Origin: Clostridium beijerinckii
GTDB taxonomy: Bacteria > Bacillota > Clostridia > Clostridiales > Clostridiaceae
DNA: 64,000 bases
Assembly (NCBI RefSeq): GCF_018223745.1
Contig: NZ_CP073653.1
Location: 5,733,501-5,797,500 of the forward strand
Direction: 5' to 3'
In this document: one piece after another, positions 43,576 to 53,663 of the stretch
Layout of the letters: each line of letters starts with the position of its first letter
Position numbering within the stretch: the stretch's first letter is position 1
Position numbers and translations under genes: made by a program
The notes under the pieces: model-generated
Told to the model about the DNA's origin: nothing
Databases searched by the model: none
What the model saw: only the letters and a program-made list of their open reading frames with translations

Positions 43576-44730
43576 ATGGCAACATATAAACAAATATCTA
43601 AATATAATTGGAGTGTTAGTGTAAGTCTTGGATACGAAGACGGTAAACAAAACAGAACAAAAAAGCAAGGTTTTAAAACTAAAAAAGATGCTGAAAAATG
43701 GGCAACTGAAATTGTATCCAAAAAACATAAAGGGTATGTTCCTACCTCTGAAAGCAATATATTATTAAAAGATTTTATCACTAAATGGTTCAATGAATTC
43801 AAAATTAATACTATATCAATTAATACTGTAAGTAATTATAAATCTCGAATTAATACGCACATAATACCAAAATTGGGGCATTATAAATTAAATAAGATTA
43901 CTAATATAGTCGTTCAAGACTTTTATAATAGTCTCATTAATGAGGGTGCCAAACCTTCAAGTGCTAAAAAGATATTAGAAACTTTAAGCAATTGCCTTAG
44001 ATATGCACAAAAAAATAAATTAATATATCTGGTTCCTGTTGACATTGATAGAGTTCCGATTGAAAAAAATAAAGTTTCATTTTGGAACAAATCTGAAGTT
44101 GATTTTTTTTTAAATGCTATAAAAGATAATTATTTAAATACACCAATATTAATTGAAATCTTTACAGGTTTACGAATCGGTGAATTATGTGGTTTACGTT
44201 GGTGTGATGTAGATTTAGATAATGGATATTTTATTATTAGAAACCAAGCTATAATTGATAAAACAACTAAAACTTTATTCCTTTCAGATAAATTAAAAAC
44301 AAAGACAAGCTATAGAAAAATTGCATTACCTGAAATATTAGTCAACTATTTAAAATCTATTAAAGATAATGCACTTGATACTGATTTTGTAGTATTAAGT
44401 CGTGAAGGGCTTATGTGTAATCCACGTAATTTATCAATGAATTTTACTAAAGAAATATCAAGATATAAATTATCACTGGCAGATTATAAAAAATCTAAAA
44501 ATAAGATGGATAGTTATATGAACTTGCCCCAACTTAGTTTTCATGGTCTTAGACATACTCATGCTACATTATTGATATTTAAAGGTGAAAATATAAAAGT
44601 TGTATCTGAAAGACTAGGCCATAAAAGTATTACTGAAACACTAGATACTTATACTCATGTTATGGAAGATATGAGAAATAATACTGCCGATTTATTAAAT
44701 GATATGTTTATAAATGCAATCTCAAACTAA
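43576..44730 (+). CDS. int: Tyrosine recombinase, prophage integrase
   Basis: The 384-residue protein has an N-terminal AP2-like arm-binding domain (residues 1-60), a SAM-like core-binding domain (about 63-165) and the catalytic domain with Arg200 (FTGLRIGELCG), Lys near 240 (LKTKTSYRK), His323/Arg326 (FHGLRHTH), His349 (LGHKS) and Tyr359 (DTYTHVM). It lies 112 bp from the att core in the tRNA 3' end. GGGTGA-type ribosome site precedes the ATG. It integrates the prophage into tRNA-Arg; a dead relative lies at 4100-5263. Confidence 0.95.
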   Translation: MATYKQISKYNWSVSVSLGYEDGKQNRTKKQGFKTKKDAEKWATEIVSKKHKGYVPTSESNILLKDFITKWFNEFKINTISINTVSNYKSRINTHIIPKLGHYKLNKITNIVVQDFYNSLINEGAKPSSAKKILETLSNCLRYAQKNKLIYLVPVDIDRVPIEKNKVSFWNKSEVDFFLNAIKDNYLNTPILIEIFTGLRIGELCGLRWCDVDLDNGYFIIRNQAIIDKTTKTLFLSDKLKTKTSYRKIALPEILVNYLKSIKDNALDTDFVVLSREGLMCNPRNLSMNFTKEISRYKLSLADYKKSKNKMDSYMNLPQLSFHGLRHTHATLLIFKGENIKVVSERLGHKSITETLDTYTHVMEDMRNNTADLLNDMFINAISN

Positions 44731-44731
44731 G

Positions 44732-44789
44732 CACCGAATAAACACATAAAAACTTTTCCAAGGAAAACAAACACCAAATAAACACTTTT
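44732..44789. repeat. Integrase arm-type sites (right side)
   Basis: CACCGAATAAACAC (44732-44745) and CACCAAATAAACAC (44772-44785) are direct repeats between int and the core. A third related copy lies on the left side (5525). Spacing and position fit P' arm sites. Confidence 0.5.
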
Positions 44790-44800
44790 TCAGAAAATAG

Positions 44801-44831
44801 AAACGGCTCAACCCGCATGGTTAAGCCGTTT
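44801..44831 (+). terminator. Terminator after the integrase
   Basis: AAACGGCTCAACC (44801-44813) and GGTTAAGCCGTTT (44819-44831) form a 13-bp stem with one wobble pair and a 5-nt loop, followed by CTTTA. Confidence 0.75.
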
Positions 44832-44842
44832 CTTTATACAAC

Positions 44843-44860
44843 TTGGTACTCCCAGCGGGA
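44843..44860. other. Prophage attachment site attR (core in tRNA-Arg 3' end)
   Basis: Identical to 5388-5405 over 18 bp. The core covers the T-arm/acceptor 3' side of the tRNA, so integration kept the tRNA intact on this side. Confidence 0.9.
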
Positions 44861-44918
44861 ATCGAACCCACATCTATCCCTTAGGAGGGGATTGTTCTAT
44901 CCATTTAACTATAGGAGC
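44844..44918 (-). tRNA. tRNA-Arg (anticodon CCU)
   Basis: The 75-nt minus-strand sequence starts GCTCCTATAG and ends TGGGAGTACCA with CCA encoded. The acceptor stem pairs with wobbles, the anticodon loop is CTCCTAA (CCT, reads AGG), and the T-loop is TTCGATT. It is the target of the prophage and probably of the older remnant. Confidence 0.93.
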
Positions 44919-45228
44919 ATAATATTTAAATATCCTTTTTTGTTTAATTTGTACTTATAAATTTTATTACAATTATTTGTCATTGTCAAATTAATAATTT
45001 ATTTTTACATAAAAAAATAAATTATATTAGATATTAAAGGTCTGATTAATAACTTTTAAAAAAACAAATTTTTTTATAAATACTTGATAAAACACAAATA
45101 TTATAACTTATTCTTCTTCTAGCTCCATATGAACTTCTAAACTAATAAGCAAAAAATCTGAATGTACTAGGCCAAAACTGTAAAAATAAAGCTTAAATAC
45201 CCTCTATATGTATTTAAGCCTTATAATT
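44919..45228. other. Non-coding stretch between tRNA and P-type ATPase
   Basis: No gene is supported. It includes the ATPase terminator (45189-45222) and, presumably, the tRNA promoter. The rest is AT-rich. Confidence 0.5.
45189..45222 (-). terminator. Terminator of the P-type ATPase gene
   Basis: GCTTAAATAC (45191-45200) and GTATTTAAGC (45210-45219) form a perfect 10-bp stem. On the minus strand TTTATTTTTA follows. Confidence 0.75.
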
Positions 45229-47619
45229 TTAAATTGTTTTAACTTTAAATTTCTTATTAACTCTAACTCTAAATATATCTACAATTTTGGTTATCAGAGG
45301 ACTGGATGCTATTATTACTGCTAGCGATATGAGCCAATGACTTAATTGTATTTTAGTTAAACTAAATATATATCTTCCTATTGGTGTTAAGAACCCTAAC
45401 ACTATTATCCCAAACATAGATAAACACATTATCGTTTTAAACTTAGTTAACGGTCTTGCCACTCTAAGCAATACCACCATACTAATTCCAGAAAACATTA
45501 GTACTGCTAAAGTTCTACTGTAATCCATTGGGAGATTCATTTGTATTGATATAATAAATGTTATAAGTATAAATATAGCAAGTAATATCCCGTTAGGAAT
45601 ACTAACAGTTAATATTCTTGTTAAAAATCCCTTTTTAACTCCACCCGTGCTAGGCAATAACGCTAAAAAGAATGATGGAATTCCTATAGCGCAACTTCCC
45701 ACTAATGACAACTGTATTGGAAGTATTGGATACTCTATAAATAATATAGAACATACAAATGATAAAATTATGCAAAATACAGTTTTGGATAAAAATAATT
45801 CTGATACTCTCTCCAAATTATTAATTTGCTTTCTTCCCTCTTCAAGAACTTTAGGAAGCGCAGTGAAATCAGATTTCATTAATACTAATTGGGCTACAGC
45901 CTTTGTTGCATCAGAGCCATTTGCCATTGCAATGCCGCAATCAGATGATTTTAAAGCAAGTACATCATTTACTCCGTCACCTGTCATTGCAACAGTATGA
46001 CCCATCTCCTGAAGAGCTAAAACAATTCTTTTCTTTTGATGCGGAGTAACTCTTCCAAAAACAGTCATCTCCTGAATCAAATTCTTCAATTTTTCATTAT
46101 CCTCTGGCAACTCTCTTGCATCCACATATTTCTCCCAGCCACTTACACCTGCTCTTCTTGCGACCTCTGAAACGGTAATAGGACTATCTCCAGAAATAAT
46201 CTTCACCCCTACGCCTTGACTATCAAAGTACTTTAATACATCAGGTGCTGCTTCTCTTATGATATCCTCAATTAGCAATAGTGCTACACTTTCTATCTTA
46301 CCTTCTAATTTTTCATTCAAATTATTATGAAGATTTGCTAGTAATAAAACTCTTTTTCCTTTTCTAGCTTCTTCTTTAACTATTTCTTCTATTAACTGAT
46401 ATTCCTTACCCAATATTATTTCCGGTGCGCCAAGTACCCATGTCCCAAGCTTTTCAAAAGTAGCTCCACTCCATTTTCTTTTAGATGAGAAAGCAATTTT
46501 GTCTAAAACTTTGATTTCCTTATCATATTCCTTATATTTTTCTAATATAGCTTTCTGAGTTGGATTATTACTTGGTAAATTATTTATTAATGCTGCTAAT
46601 ACATTATCTATATCTTCAGAACTTTTAGAACTAATATTCTTCACTTCTGACAATCTTAACTCTCCTTGAGTCAAAGTTCCTGTCTTATCTAAACAAAGTA
46701 CATCAACTCTTGCTAAGACTTCTGTAGCACTCAACTCTTGAACTAAAGTATCATATTTAGATAATTTTATAATTGACACTATGAATGTGGCACTCGTTAG
46801 TAATACTAATCCCTCTGGTATCATTCCTACAATTCCTGATACTGCTCCTATTAATGCATCCTGCCACGTATTCCCTGGTATTCTTAGTTGAGTTACTATT
46901 AATAATGCAGATAGAGGAGGTACAATCCATATTATTACTCTAAAAATTTTATCTATTGCTGCTTGTAGCTCTGAATTTATTATTTTAAATTGCTTAGCTT
47001 CCTCAGCAAGAGTAGACGAATATGTTTCTTTACCTACTTTTGTAACAATCGCATATCCCTCTCCAGATACTACGAAACTTCCAGATAGCAATATCTCTTT
47101 GTAATTTTTAGATATTGCATCAGCTTCTCCTGTTAACATAGACTCATCTATTTCTAATCCGTTACTATGCAAAACTTCTCCATCAGCCAATACCTGCATG
47201 CCGGTTTCCAGATAAATCACATCATCCAATACAATTTCTTCTATTGCAATCTCCTTTATTTCACCATTTCTAAGAACTTTTGCATGTGCAGAACTTATGA
47301 CTGATAACTTTTCTAATGTGCGCTTAGCTTTAATTTCTTGAACCACTCCAATTAATGTATTCACTATTATAACGCCCACAAATATAGCATTCTTAGGTGA
47401 TCCTGCTAGAATAATTATTGCTGCAAGTACAAAGTTTATTGCATTAAACCTTGTAAACAAATTAGCTCTTATTATTTGAGGCATAGTTCTTGATGGTGTT
47501 TTCGGAATGTGATTTACTTTTCCTTCTTTAATTCTCTGCTTAACTTCTTCAGATGTTAAGCCAATTATAGTTTCAGCATCTTTCTCCTTCATATTCAAAG
47601 TATTATTATTTAAATTCAT
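45229..47619 (-). CDS. P-type cation-transporting ATPase (CtpE-like)
   Basis: The 796-residue membrane ATPase has the family motifs: TGEA of the actuator domain (ESMLTGEADA), phosphorylation site CLDKTGTLTQGE, hinge MTGDGVNDVLALKSSDCGIA, and ten-helix topology. The M4 motif reads GMIPEGLVLL, as in the CtpE group, whose mycobacterial member takes up calcium. ATG at 47619 has AGGAGA at 7 nt; a TTG at 47622 is an alternative. The ion here is not certain. Confidence 0.82.
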   Translation of the reverse strand: MNLNNNTLNMKEKDAETIIGLTSEEVKQRIKEGKVNHIPKTPSRTMPQIIRANLFTRFNAINFVLAAIIILAGSPKNAIFVGVIIVNTLIGVVQEIKAKRTLEKLSVISSAHAKVLRNGEIKEIAIEEIVLDDVIYLETGMQVLADGEVLHSNGLEIDESMLTGEADAISKNYKEILLSGSFVVSGEGYAIVTKVGKETYSSTLAEEAKQFKIINSELQAAIDKIFRVIIWIVPPLSALLIVTQLRIPGNTWQDALIGAVSGIVGMIPEGLVLLTSATFIVSIIKLSKYDTLVQELSATEVLARVDVLCLDKTGTLTQGELRLSEVKNISSKSSEDIDNVLAALINNLPSNNPTQKAILEKYKEYDKEIKVLDKIAFSSKRKWSGATFEKLGTWVLGAPEIILGKEYQLIEEIVKEEARKGKRVLLLANLHNNLNEKLEGKIESVALLLIEDIIREAAPDVLKYFDSQGVGVKIISGDSPITVSEVARRAGVSGWEKYVDARELPEDNEKLKNLIQEMTVFGRVTPHQKKRIVLALQEMGHTVAMTGDGVNDVLALKSSDCGIAMANGSDATKAVAQLVLMKSDFTALPKVLEEGRKQINNLERVSELFLSKTVFCIILSFVCSILFIEYPILPIQLSLVGSCAIGIPSFFLALLPSTGGVKKGFLTRILTVSIPNGILLAIFILITFIISIQMNLPMDYSRTLAVLMFSGISMVVLLRVARPLTKFKTIMCLSMFGIIVLGFLTPIGRYIFSLTKIQLSHWLISLAVIIASSPLITKIVDIFRVRVNKKFKVKTI

Positions 47620-47849
47620 CAAATTTCTCCTGCCTATGTAAATTATTTGCTATACTATTTCATAGAATTATCATTGTCTTATATATTATACATTTTTTAA
47701 TATTATTTTACCCTAATTATTTACTTAATTTTAAATTAATTTTATTGAATTTTTAATAGGTATGTAATCTATTTAGTCTTTCAATCTATTAATTTTTATA
47801 CTATACTGATTAGTGTAAAAATTAATAGATTAAGGGTGTGTAATTTTTA

Positions 47850-48572
47850 ATGTTAAGAACTATCTATTTTTATCTCGGATTAATAATAAGTCTTATATTT
47901 TCATCTATTTATAGAATTAGAATAAAAATCTTAACCAATAAAGGCGATATTGAAGGAAGAAAATATTTCATTCATAAAGTAAGCCATTCTTGGGGAAAAT
48001 TTATAATGAAAATATCAGGTGCAAAAATTAATGTTATCGGCTTAGATAATCTTCCAAAAGATCAAACTGTATTATTTGTATCTAATCACCAAAGTAACTT
48101 TGATATTCCATTGCTTCTAAGCTGCATAGACATTCCAAAAGGATTTATTGCAAAAAAGGAGCTTGAAAAACTACCTCTTATTAGTACTTGGATGAAATAT
48201 ATAAATTGCATTTTTATGGATAGAGATAACTTAAGAAAATCCGCTGAATCAATAGTTGAAGGCGTTAATTTATTAAAGTCTGGTTATTCAATGGTAATAT
48301 TCCCAGAGGGCACTAGAAGCAAAGGCAAGTCTGTAGATGAGTTTAAAAGTGGAAGCTTTAAGTTGGCTACAAAATCTAAATGTCCTATAGTTCCACTAAC
48401 CATAAATGGGACATATAAGCTTATGGAAGAAAATAATAATGCAATAAAAAGTTCTGATATAGAATTAGTGATACATCCTCTAATAGATGTTGCTGCTCTA
48501 AACAAAGACGAGCTAGAAAAACTCCCTGAAACTGTTCATTCTATCATATCTAGTGCTTGCAAGCTACACTAA
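47850..48572 (+). CDS. plsC: 1-acyl-sn-glycerol-3-phosphate acyltransferase
   Basis: The 240-residue protein has an N-terminal membrane segment and PlsC motifs: SNHQSNFDIP (HX4D, about 76-81), FMDRDNLRKS, VIFPEGTRSKGK and a Pro-rich KCPIVPLTIN. It adds the second acyl chain to lysophosphatidate in phospholipid synthesis at the membrane. Monocistronic with its own terminator. Confidence 0.9.
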   Translation: MLRTIYFYLGLIISLIFSSIYRIRIKILTNKGDIEGRKYFIHKVSHSWGKFIMKISGAKINVIGLDNLPKDQTVLFVSNHQSNFDIPLLLSCIDIPKGFIAKKELEKLPLISTWMKYINCIFMDRDNLRKSAESIVEGVNLLKSGYSMVIFPEGTRSKGKSVDEFKSGSFKLATKSKCPIVPLTINGTYKLMEENNNAIKSSDIELVIHPLIDVAALNKDELEKLPETVHSIISSACKLH

Positions 48573-48583
48573 TATAAAAAGCG

Positions 48584-48605
48584 AGTTGCCTTAAATTAGG
48601 CAGCT
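48584..48605 (+). terminator. Terminator after plsC
   Basis: AGTTGCCT and AGGCAGCT pair with one wobble around a 6-nt loop, followed by TATTTTTAT. Confidence 0.7.
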
Positions 48606-48794
48606 TATTTTTATGCATCAATTTAAGTATATTTTATACTAAATGCTGCTAATAATATATTTAGATTATAATATCTTTTGACATGAATTTATCTATTGTG
48701 TTATAATGAATTCATTTGACTTATATATAAAACTTTAATATAAGTTATCGAAACAAAAATAACTAATTTTGAAACAAAGAAACGAGGATATTTA

Positions 48795-50372
48795 ATGAAT
48801 GATAATCAATTTGCTACATTAGGTCTTAAAGAGAGTATTGTTAAGGCAATATCAGACCTTGGTTTTACAAAACCATCTCAAATACAAGAACAAAGTATCC
48901 CTGTAACACTTAGTGGCGCTGATTTAATAGGGCAGGCACAAACTGGTACCGGAAAAACTGCAGCTTACAGCTTACCAATTATCACCAAGATGAGTGATAA
49001 TAGAGGAATCAAATCTCTTATTTTAGCACCAACAAGAGAACTTGCTGTTCAAGTTAATGAGGAGATACAAAGACTTTCTAAATATGAGAAAATTGTAACT
49101 CTAGCTGTTTATGGTGGAGATTCAATCGACAGACAAATCAGAGCACTAAGAAAAGGTGATGTCGATATTGTAGTTGGAACACCTGGTAGAATATTAGATC
49201 TTGTAAAAAGAAAATGCCTTCATTTAGAAAGTATAGAATTTCTAGTACTAGATGAAGCTGACGAAATGCTTAACATGGGATTCATCGATGATATTCAAGA
49301 AATTCTTAGTCATACACCATCTGAAAGACAAACTTTATTATTTTCAGCAACAATGCCTGATCCAATAGCAAAGTTGGCTAAAAAGTATATGAAACCAGAT
49401 GCTAAACTTGTTAGTATTAAGAGGAGTTCATTAACTGTATCTAAAATTGAGCAAAGTTATTTTATGATTAATAATAAGCATAGATTAGAAGCTCTTTGTA
49501 GGTTACTTGATCTAGATAATCCTAGTTCGGCTATAATATTCTGTAGAACTAAAAGAGGCGTTGATGAGCTTGTACAAGAGCTACAATCAAAAGGTTATAT
49601 GGTTGAAGGTATGCATGGAGATATGACACAAGCTCACAGATTAACTACTTTAAATAAATTTAAAGAAGGTACACTAAATCTATTAATAGCTACTGATGTT
49701 GCTGCTAGAGGTATAGATGTAGAAGGTGTGACTCATGTATTTAACTATGATTTACCTCAAGATGTAGAATCATATGTTCACAGAATTGGTAGAACTGGTA
49801 GAGCAAATAAAAGCGGTACAGCTTATTCTTTAGTAACTCCAAAGGATTTTTCAATGCTTAAACAAATTCAAAATGTTACTAAAAGTTCAATCACACAAAA
49901 GCCAGTTCCAACTGCAGAAGAAATTAATAATAAAAAATTTAAGGACATGATGTCAGAGGTTGAGAGTACTATTAAAGCTGGTGATCTTACTAAGTTTATA
50001 CCAAGTGCAATAGAATTGACTGAATCTTATGATGCAGTATCAGTTATTTCAGCTCTAATGAAAATGAAGTTTGAAAATGAAATTGTATTTGATTACAGTT
50101 CAAACAAATTAGAAGCTCCTAAAAAAGAAGATGTTCGTTTATTTTTCTCTGTCGGCAAAAGAGACGGTTTGACTCCAAAAGTATTAATTAATTATATTAA
50201 AGATATGACAAAAGTTAATGCTTCAGCAATTGGTCAAATAGACCTTATGGAAAACTTCTCATTTGTAACTGTTGATGAGTCTATATCTTCTAAAATATTA
50301 AAAAATTGTCCTGGTGGAAAAATTAATAAGAAGAAGGTTAATGTTGAAGTTGCTAATAAGCGTAAGAGATAA
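48795..50372 (+). CDS. DEAD-box RNA helicase (DeaD/CshA type with DbpA-like C-terminal domain)
   Basis: The 525-residue protein has all DEAD motifs: Q (FTKPSQIQEQSIP), I AQTGTGKTAAY, Ia PTRELAVQ, II VLDEADEML, III FSATMP, V ATDVAARGID, VI HRIGRTGRA. The C-terminal ~75 residues (VRLFFSVGKRDGLTPKVLIN) match the DbpA RNA-binding domain, followed by a basic tail. It likely acts in ribosome assembly or cold adaptation. Confidence 0.92.
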   Translation: MNDNQFATLGLKESIVKAISDLGFTKPSQIQEQSIPVTLSGADLIGQAQTGTGKTAAYSLPIITKMSDNRGIKSLILAPTRELAVQVNEEIQRLSKYEKIVTLAVYGGDSIDRQIRALRKGDVDIVVGTPGRILDLVKRKCLHLESIEFLVLDEADEMLNMGFIDDIQEILSHTPSERQTLLFSATMPDPIAKLAKKYMKPDAKLVSIKRSSLTVSKIEQSYFMINNKHRLEALCRLLDLDNPSSAIIFCRTKRGVDELVQELQSKGYMVEGMHGDMTQAHRLTTLNKFKEGTLNLLIATDVAARGIDVEGVTHVFNYDLPQDVESYVHRIGRTGRANKSGTAYSLVTPKDFSMLKQIQNVTKSSITQKPVPTAEEINNKKFKDMMSEVESTIKAGDLTKFIPSAIELTESYDAVSVISALMKMKFENEIVFDYSSNKLEAPKKEDVRLFFSVGKRDGLTPKVLINYIKDMTKVNASAIGQIDLMENFSFVTVDESISSKILKNCPGGKINKKKVNVEVANKRKR

Positions 50373-50403
50373 TAAAACTTTTTATTCTTAATACTCTTAC
50401 TTA

Positions 50404-50455
50404 AGGGAAGATTTAAATTTAGGTATAATGCCTAGAGCTTATCCTCCCTTTTTTG
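50404..50455 (+). terminator. Terminator after the DEAD-box helicase
   Basis: AGGGAAGAT (50404-50412) pairs with ATCCTCCCT (50441-50449), with an inner AGGTATAATGCCT hairpin, followed by TTTTTTG. Confidence 0.65.
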
Positions 50456-50519
50456 CTTTTATTATAAAAATAACTACTCTAAAAATAACATTAAAACATT
50501 TCATGCTATTCCTTATACA

Positions 50520-51032
50520 TTACTGTATATCCGCATCATCTTGATAAGAATCCACATCTATTATATTCGATGTATTTTCTAACGAATACTTTTTCTGCAT
50601 TATTATACTAAGAACTCCATTATCAATACTTTTAAGTATCTGATTTGTGTCTATATCCTCAATATCATTAAATTTTTTATTATAAGCCTTCTTAACAAGA
50701 GCAGTATTAGAAAATATCCCAAATCCACTTTTTTTGATTTCTAATCTATTTAAGTTTATATCTAGTATTCCTGGATCATATCTTATGCTTAACTCTCTAA
50801 GATCAATACCTTTTAGATCTATAGTTAGATGATACATATCATCATACCGATTAAGTTTTATAAAATTATTATATTCTTCTCTATTTCCTTCATCAGAAGA
50901 AATATCCTCATTATTTTTAGCAAATTCATTTATATCAAAGTTATCTAAAAATGAATTCATAATTCCACTTATCTTTTCTATATTGTTTGTATTAAAAACA
51001 TTATCAAATCCAAAAGTAAAAATTTTAAACAT
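50520..51032 (-). CDS. Hsp20/alpha-crystallin-like protein
   Basis: The 170-residue protein has an alpha-crystallin-type core: DDMYHLTIDLKGIDLRELSI, LDINLNRLEI, and near the end SIDNGVLSIIMQKKY, equivalent to the NGVLTI strand. The N-terminal Phe-rich region (MFKIFTFGFDNVF) and acidic tail are as in small heat-shock proteins. It is more divergent than Hsp18 and could be a spore- or stress-related relative. Confidence 0.65.
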   Translation of the reverse strand: MFKIFTFGFDNVFNTNNIEKISGIMNSFLDNFDINEFAKNNEDISSDEGNREEYNNFIKLNRYDDMYHLTIDLKGIDLRELSIRYDPGILDINLNRLEIKKSGFGIFSNTALVKKAYNKKFNDIEDIDTNQILKSIDNGVLSIIMQKKYSLENTSNIIDVDSYQDDADIQ

Positions 51033-51301
51033 ATCTTCCTCCCAATATATTTCTTAACACTTATATAATATTTATAAACTTCCAATTTGTTTAAATCATT
51101 TATCTTAATTTTAGTTGTATTTTTAAACTTTAATTAGTGTATCAATTCTAAATATTACTCAATTTTTTCAAGTGTATAATATCATTACTTTTTAATACTC
51201 TATTAATCCAAAGCGTTTCTTTTTTCAATATATATCAATACACTATTGAATAATCTCATATAAGATATTACAATATTTATTATATATAGGAGGATACTAT
51301 A

Positions 51302-53428
51302 ATGAAGCGTATTGATAAGATTTATAACTATATTTTAAAAAATTCTAAGAACTTTAATAAAGATAAATTTTTAGATCAAAAGGGGTTTAGTGCCCAAGAA
51401 ATTGGCGAAAAATTAGATATATTAAGGAATAATGTTTCAAAAGATCTTAATATTCTCTGTAGAGAAAAGAAAATTATTAAAATAAAAAATAGGCCAGTTA
51501 TGTATTTTGATAGAAGTTGCCTTGAAAATATACTATCTATAAAGCTACCTGAAGATTTAGAGGAAATATTAGATGTTAATATATTACTTTCTTCTCCTTC
51601 AAATGCATTTACTGAGAATAAGTCACCTTTTAACTATTTAATTGGTGCTAATACAAGTTTAAAAAATCAAATTGAACAAGCCAAAGCAGCACTGATGTAC
51701 CCACCAAACGGATTGCATACATTAATAATTGGTGGTACAGGCGTTGGCAAAAGTTTATTTGCTAACATAATGTATGAATACTCTAAATATATAAAAAGGC
51801 TCTCAAAAGATGCTCCTTTCGTTGTTTTTAATTGTGCTGATTATGCTAATAATCCACAACTTCTTCTATCGTATATTTTTGGACACATCAAAGGTTCCTT
51901 TATAGGTGCCGCTAAAGAGACCGATGGTATTGTTTCAAGAGCCGATGGAGGCATTTTACTCCTTGATGAAATACATAGATTACCACATGAAGCTCAAGAA
52001 ATGGTATTTCACTTCATGGATACAGGAACTTACAATAAACTTGGCGAAACAGGTAGCACCCGAAGAGCTAGTATACTATTAATAGGTTCCACAACGGAAG
52101 ATCCTAATTCCACATTACTTAATACTTTCATAAGAAAAATTCCAATAACTATAACTATTCCAAGTTTTGATGAAAGACCAATTGATGATCAAATTGAATT
52201 GATACACTATTTATTATCAAATGAAGCTCAAAGAGTTAACAAAACTATTAAAATTTCAGCTGAATCTATTGAAGCTTTAATAAGAAGTACATCTTACGGA
52301 AATGTTGGACAGCTTAAATTGAATATTCAATTAGCGTGTGGAAAAGGATTTTTAAACTGTATTAATACAGATGAATGTATTGATATAAATTTAAACTTAT
52401 TCCCATCTAATATAAAAAACAAAATTTTAACTTTTAGCGCTAAAGGAAAAGTTAATGTAACAGAATGTGATACAATCCCTAACACAATTACAATTCAACC
52501 CGATGGTGATAAAACTTTCTTAGAAACTGATGATTATAAACCACCTTTTAATATTTATAACATTGTTGAGGACAAAACTTCTGCTCTTCATGAAGAAGGC
52601 ATGAGCGATGATTATATAAAAGATTTTATAACTACTGACATCAATATTCATTTAAAGCAATTCTACGCTAGGCTTAAAAACGATACAAATCGTCGTGAAG
52701 TCTTATTAAAAATTGTCAATAAAGATATTGTTGAATTTGTTGAAGAGATCAAAGCTCTGGCAGAATCCAGATTAAATAGAAAATTAAATGAACGATTTAT
52801 TTATGCGGTAAGCCTACATTTTAGCGCTCTGTTTAATAGAATTAAGAAAAGAAAGGTCTCTTTTTCATCACATATTGAGCTACAGTTATCTGTTAACAAT
52901 AAAGAATATGATGTTGCAACTGAAATCCATCAGTTGACCCAAAAACGTTATAATATGACTATTCCTGCAATTGAGGTTGATTATCTATCATTGCTTTTAG
53001 CTTCAATACAAGAATCCTCTCACCAAGAAAGGGTTGGGATAGTAGTTGCCTCTCATGGTTCGAGTGCAGCAACAAGTATGGTTGCTGTTGCTAGAAAGCT
53101 CTTTGATGTTGATAATATTTTAGCTGTAGATATACCTCTTGAAATGACGCCTTCTGATATATTACAAACTGTTATTGAAAAAGTTAAAATAGTCGATGAA
53201 GGTAAAGGAGTATTGCTTTTAGTAGATATGGGATCATTAAATAATTTGAGTGATGTTATAAATGAACATACTAACATTAATACTAAAAGTTTAGATATGG
53301 TATCAACACAATTAGTTCTAGAGGCTGTTAGAGCATGTTCCCTCTATAATACAAATCTAAACGCCGTTTATTCTTATCTAATTAATGGTTTTAGAGGCTA
53401 TGCAAATAACATTATTACTGAATACTAA
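51302..53428 (+). CDS. LevR/ManR-type sigma-54 activator (short form)
   Basis: The 708-residue protein has an N-terminal winged helix (residues about 28-70), a sigma-54 AAA+ domain with Walker A GGTGVGKSLFAN, GSFIGA in place of GAFTGA, and DEIHRLP in Walker B. A PRD-like region (about 430-550) and a C-terminal EIIA-Man-like domain (VGIVVASHGSSAATSMVAVA) follow. Full LevR proteins add EIIB and PRD2; here the protein ends after EIIA-like sequence at residue 708. It should control a mannose-family PTS, of which only a relic follows. Confidence 0.82.
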   Translation: MKRIDKIYNYILKNSKNFNKDKFLDQKGFSAQEIGEKLDILRNNVSKDLNILCREKKIIKIKNRPVMYFDRSCLENILSIKLPEDLEEILDVNILLSSPSNAFTENKSPFNYLIGANTSLKNQIEQAKAALMYPPNGLHTLIIGGTGVGKSLFANIMYEYSKYIKRLSKDAPFVVFNCADYANNPQLLLSYIFGHIKGSFIGAAKETDGIVSRADGGILLLDEIHRLPHEAQEMVFHFMDTGTYNKLGETGSTRRASILLIGSTTEDPNSTLLNTFIRKIPITITIPSFDERPIDDQIELIHYLLSNEAQRVNKTIKISAESIEALIRSTSYGNVGQLKLNIQLACGKGFLNCINTDECIDINLNLFPSNIKNKILTFSAKGKVNVTECDTIPNTITIQPDGDKTFLETDDYKPPFNIYNIVEDKTSALHEEGMSDDYIKDFITTDINIHLKQFYARLKNDTNRREVLLKIVNKDIVEFVEEIKALAESRLNRKLNERFIYAVSLHFSALFNRIKKRKVSFSSHIELQLSVNNKEYDVATEIHQLTQKRYNMTIPAIEVDYLSLLLASIQESSHQERVGIVVASHGSSAATSMVAVARKLFDVDNILAVDIPLEMTPSDILQTVIEKVKIVDEGKGVLLLVDMGSLNNLSDVINEHTNINTKSLDMVSTQLVLEAVRACSLYNTNLNAVYSYLINGFRGYANNIITEY

Positions 53429-53663
53429 ACTTCATCCAATTCTGAATTTAGTATCAAAATAATCTTGTAAATATTAGATAATATATTATTTCTAAAATAA
53501 AGTATATTAAAGAATTAATACACAGTATTGACTTTGTATAATTTTACCATATTAAATACAATAGAACTGTATTCTTAATCGTATTGAATATTCTCTGACA
53601 CACTAATGAGGCTGTTAATGCTATATATTAGTATCCAAATAGTAATTAAAAGGTGGTAAAGTA

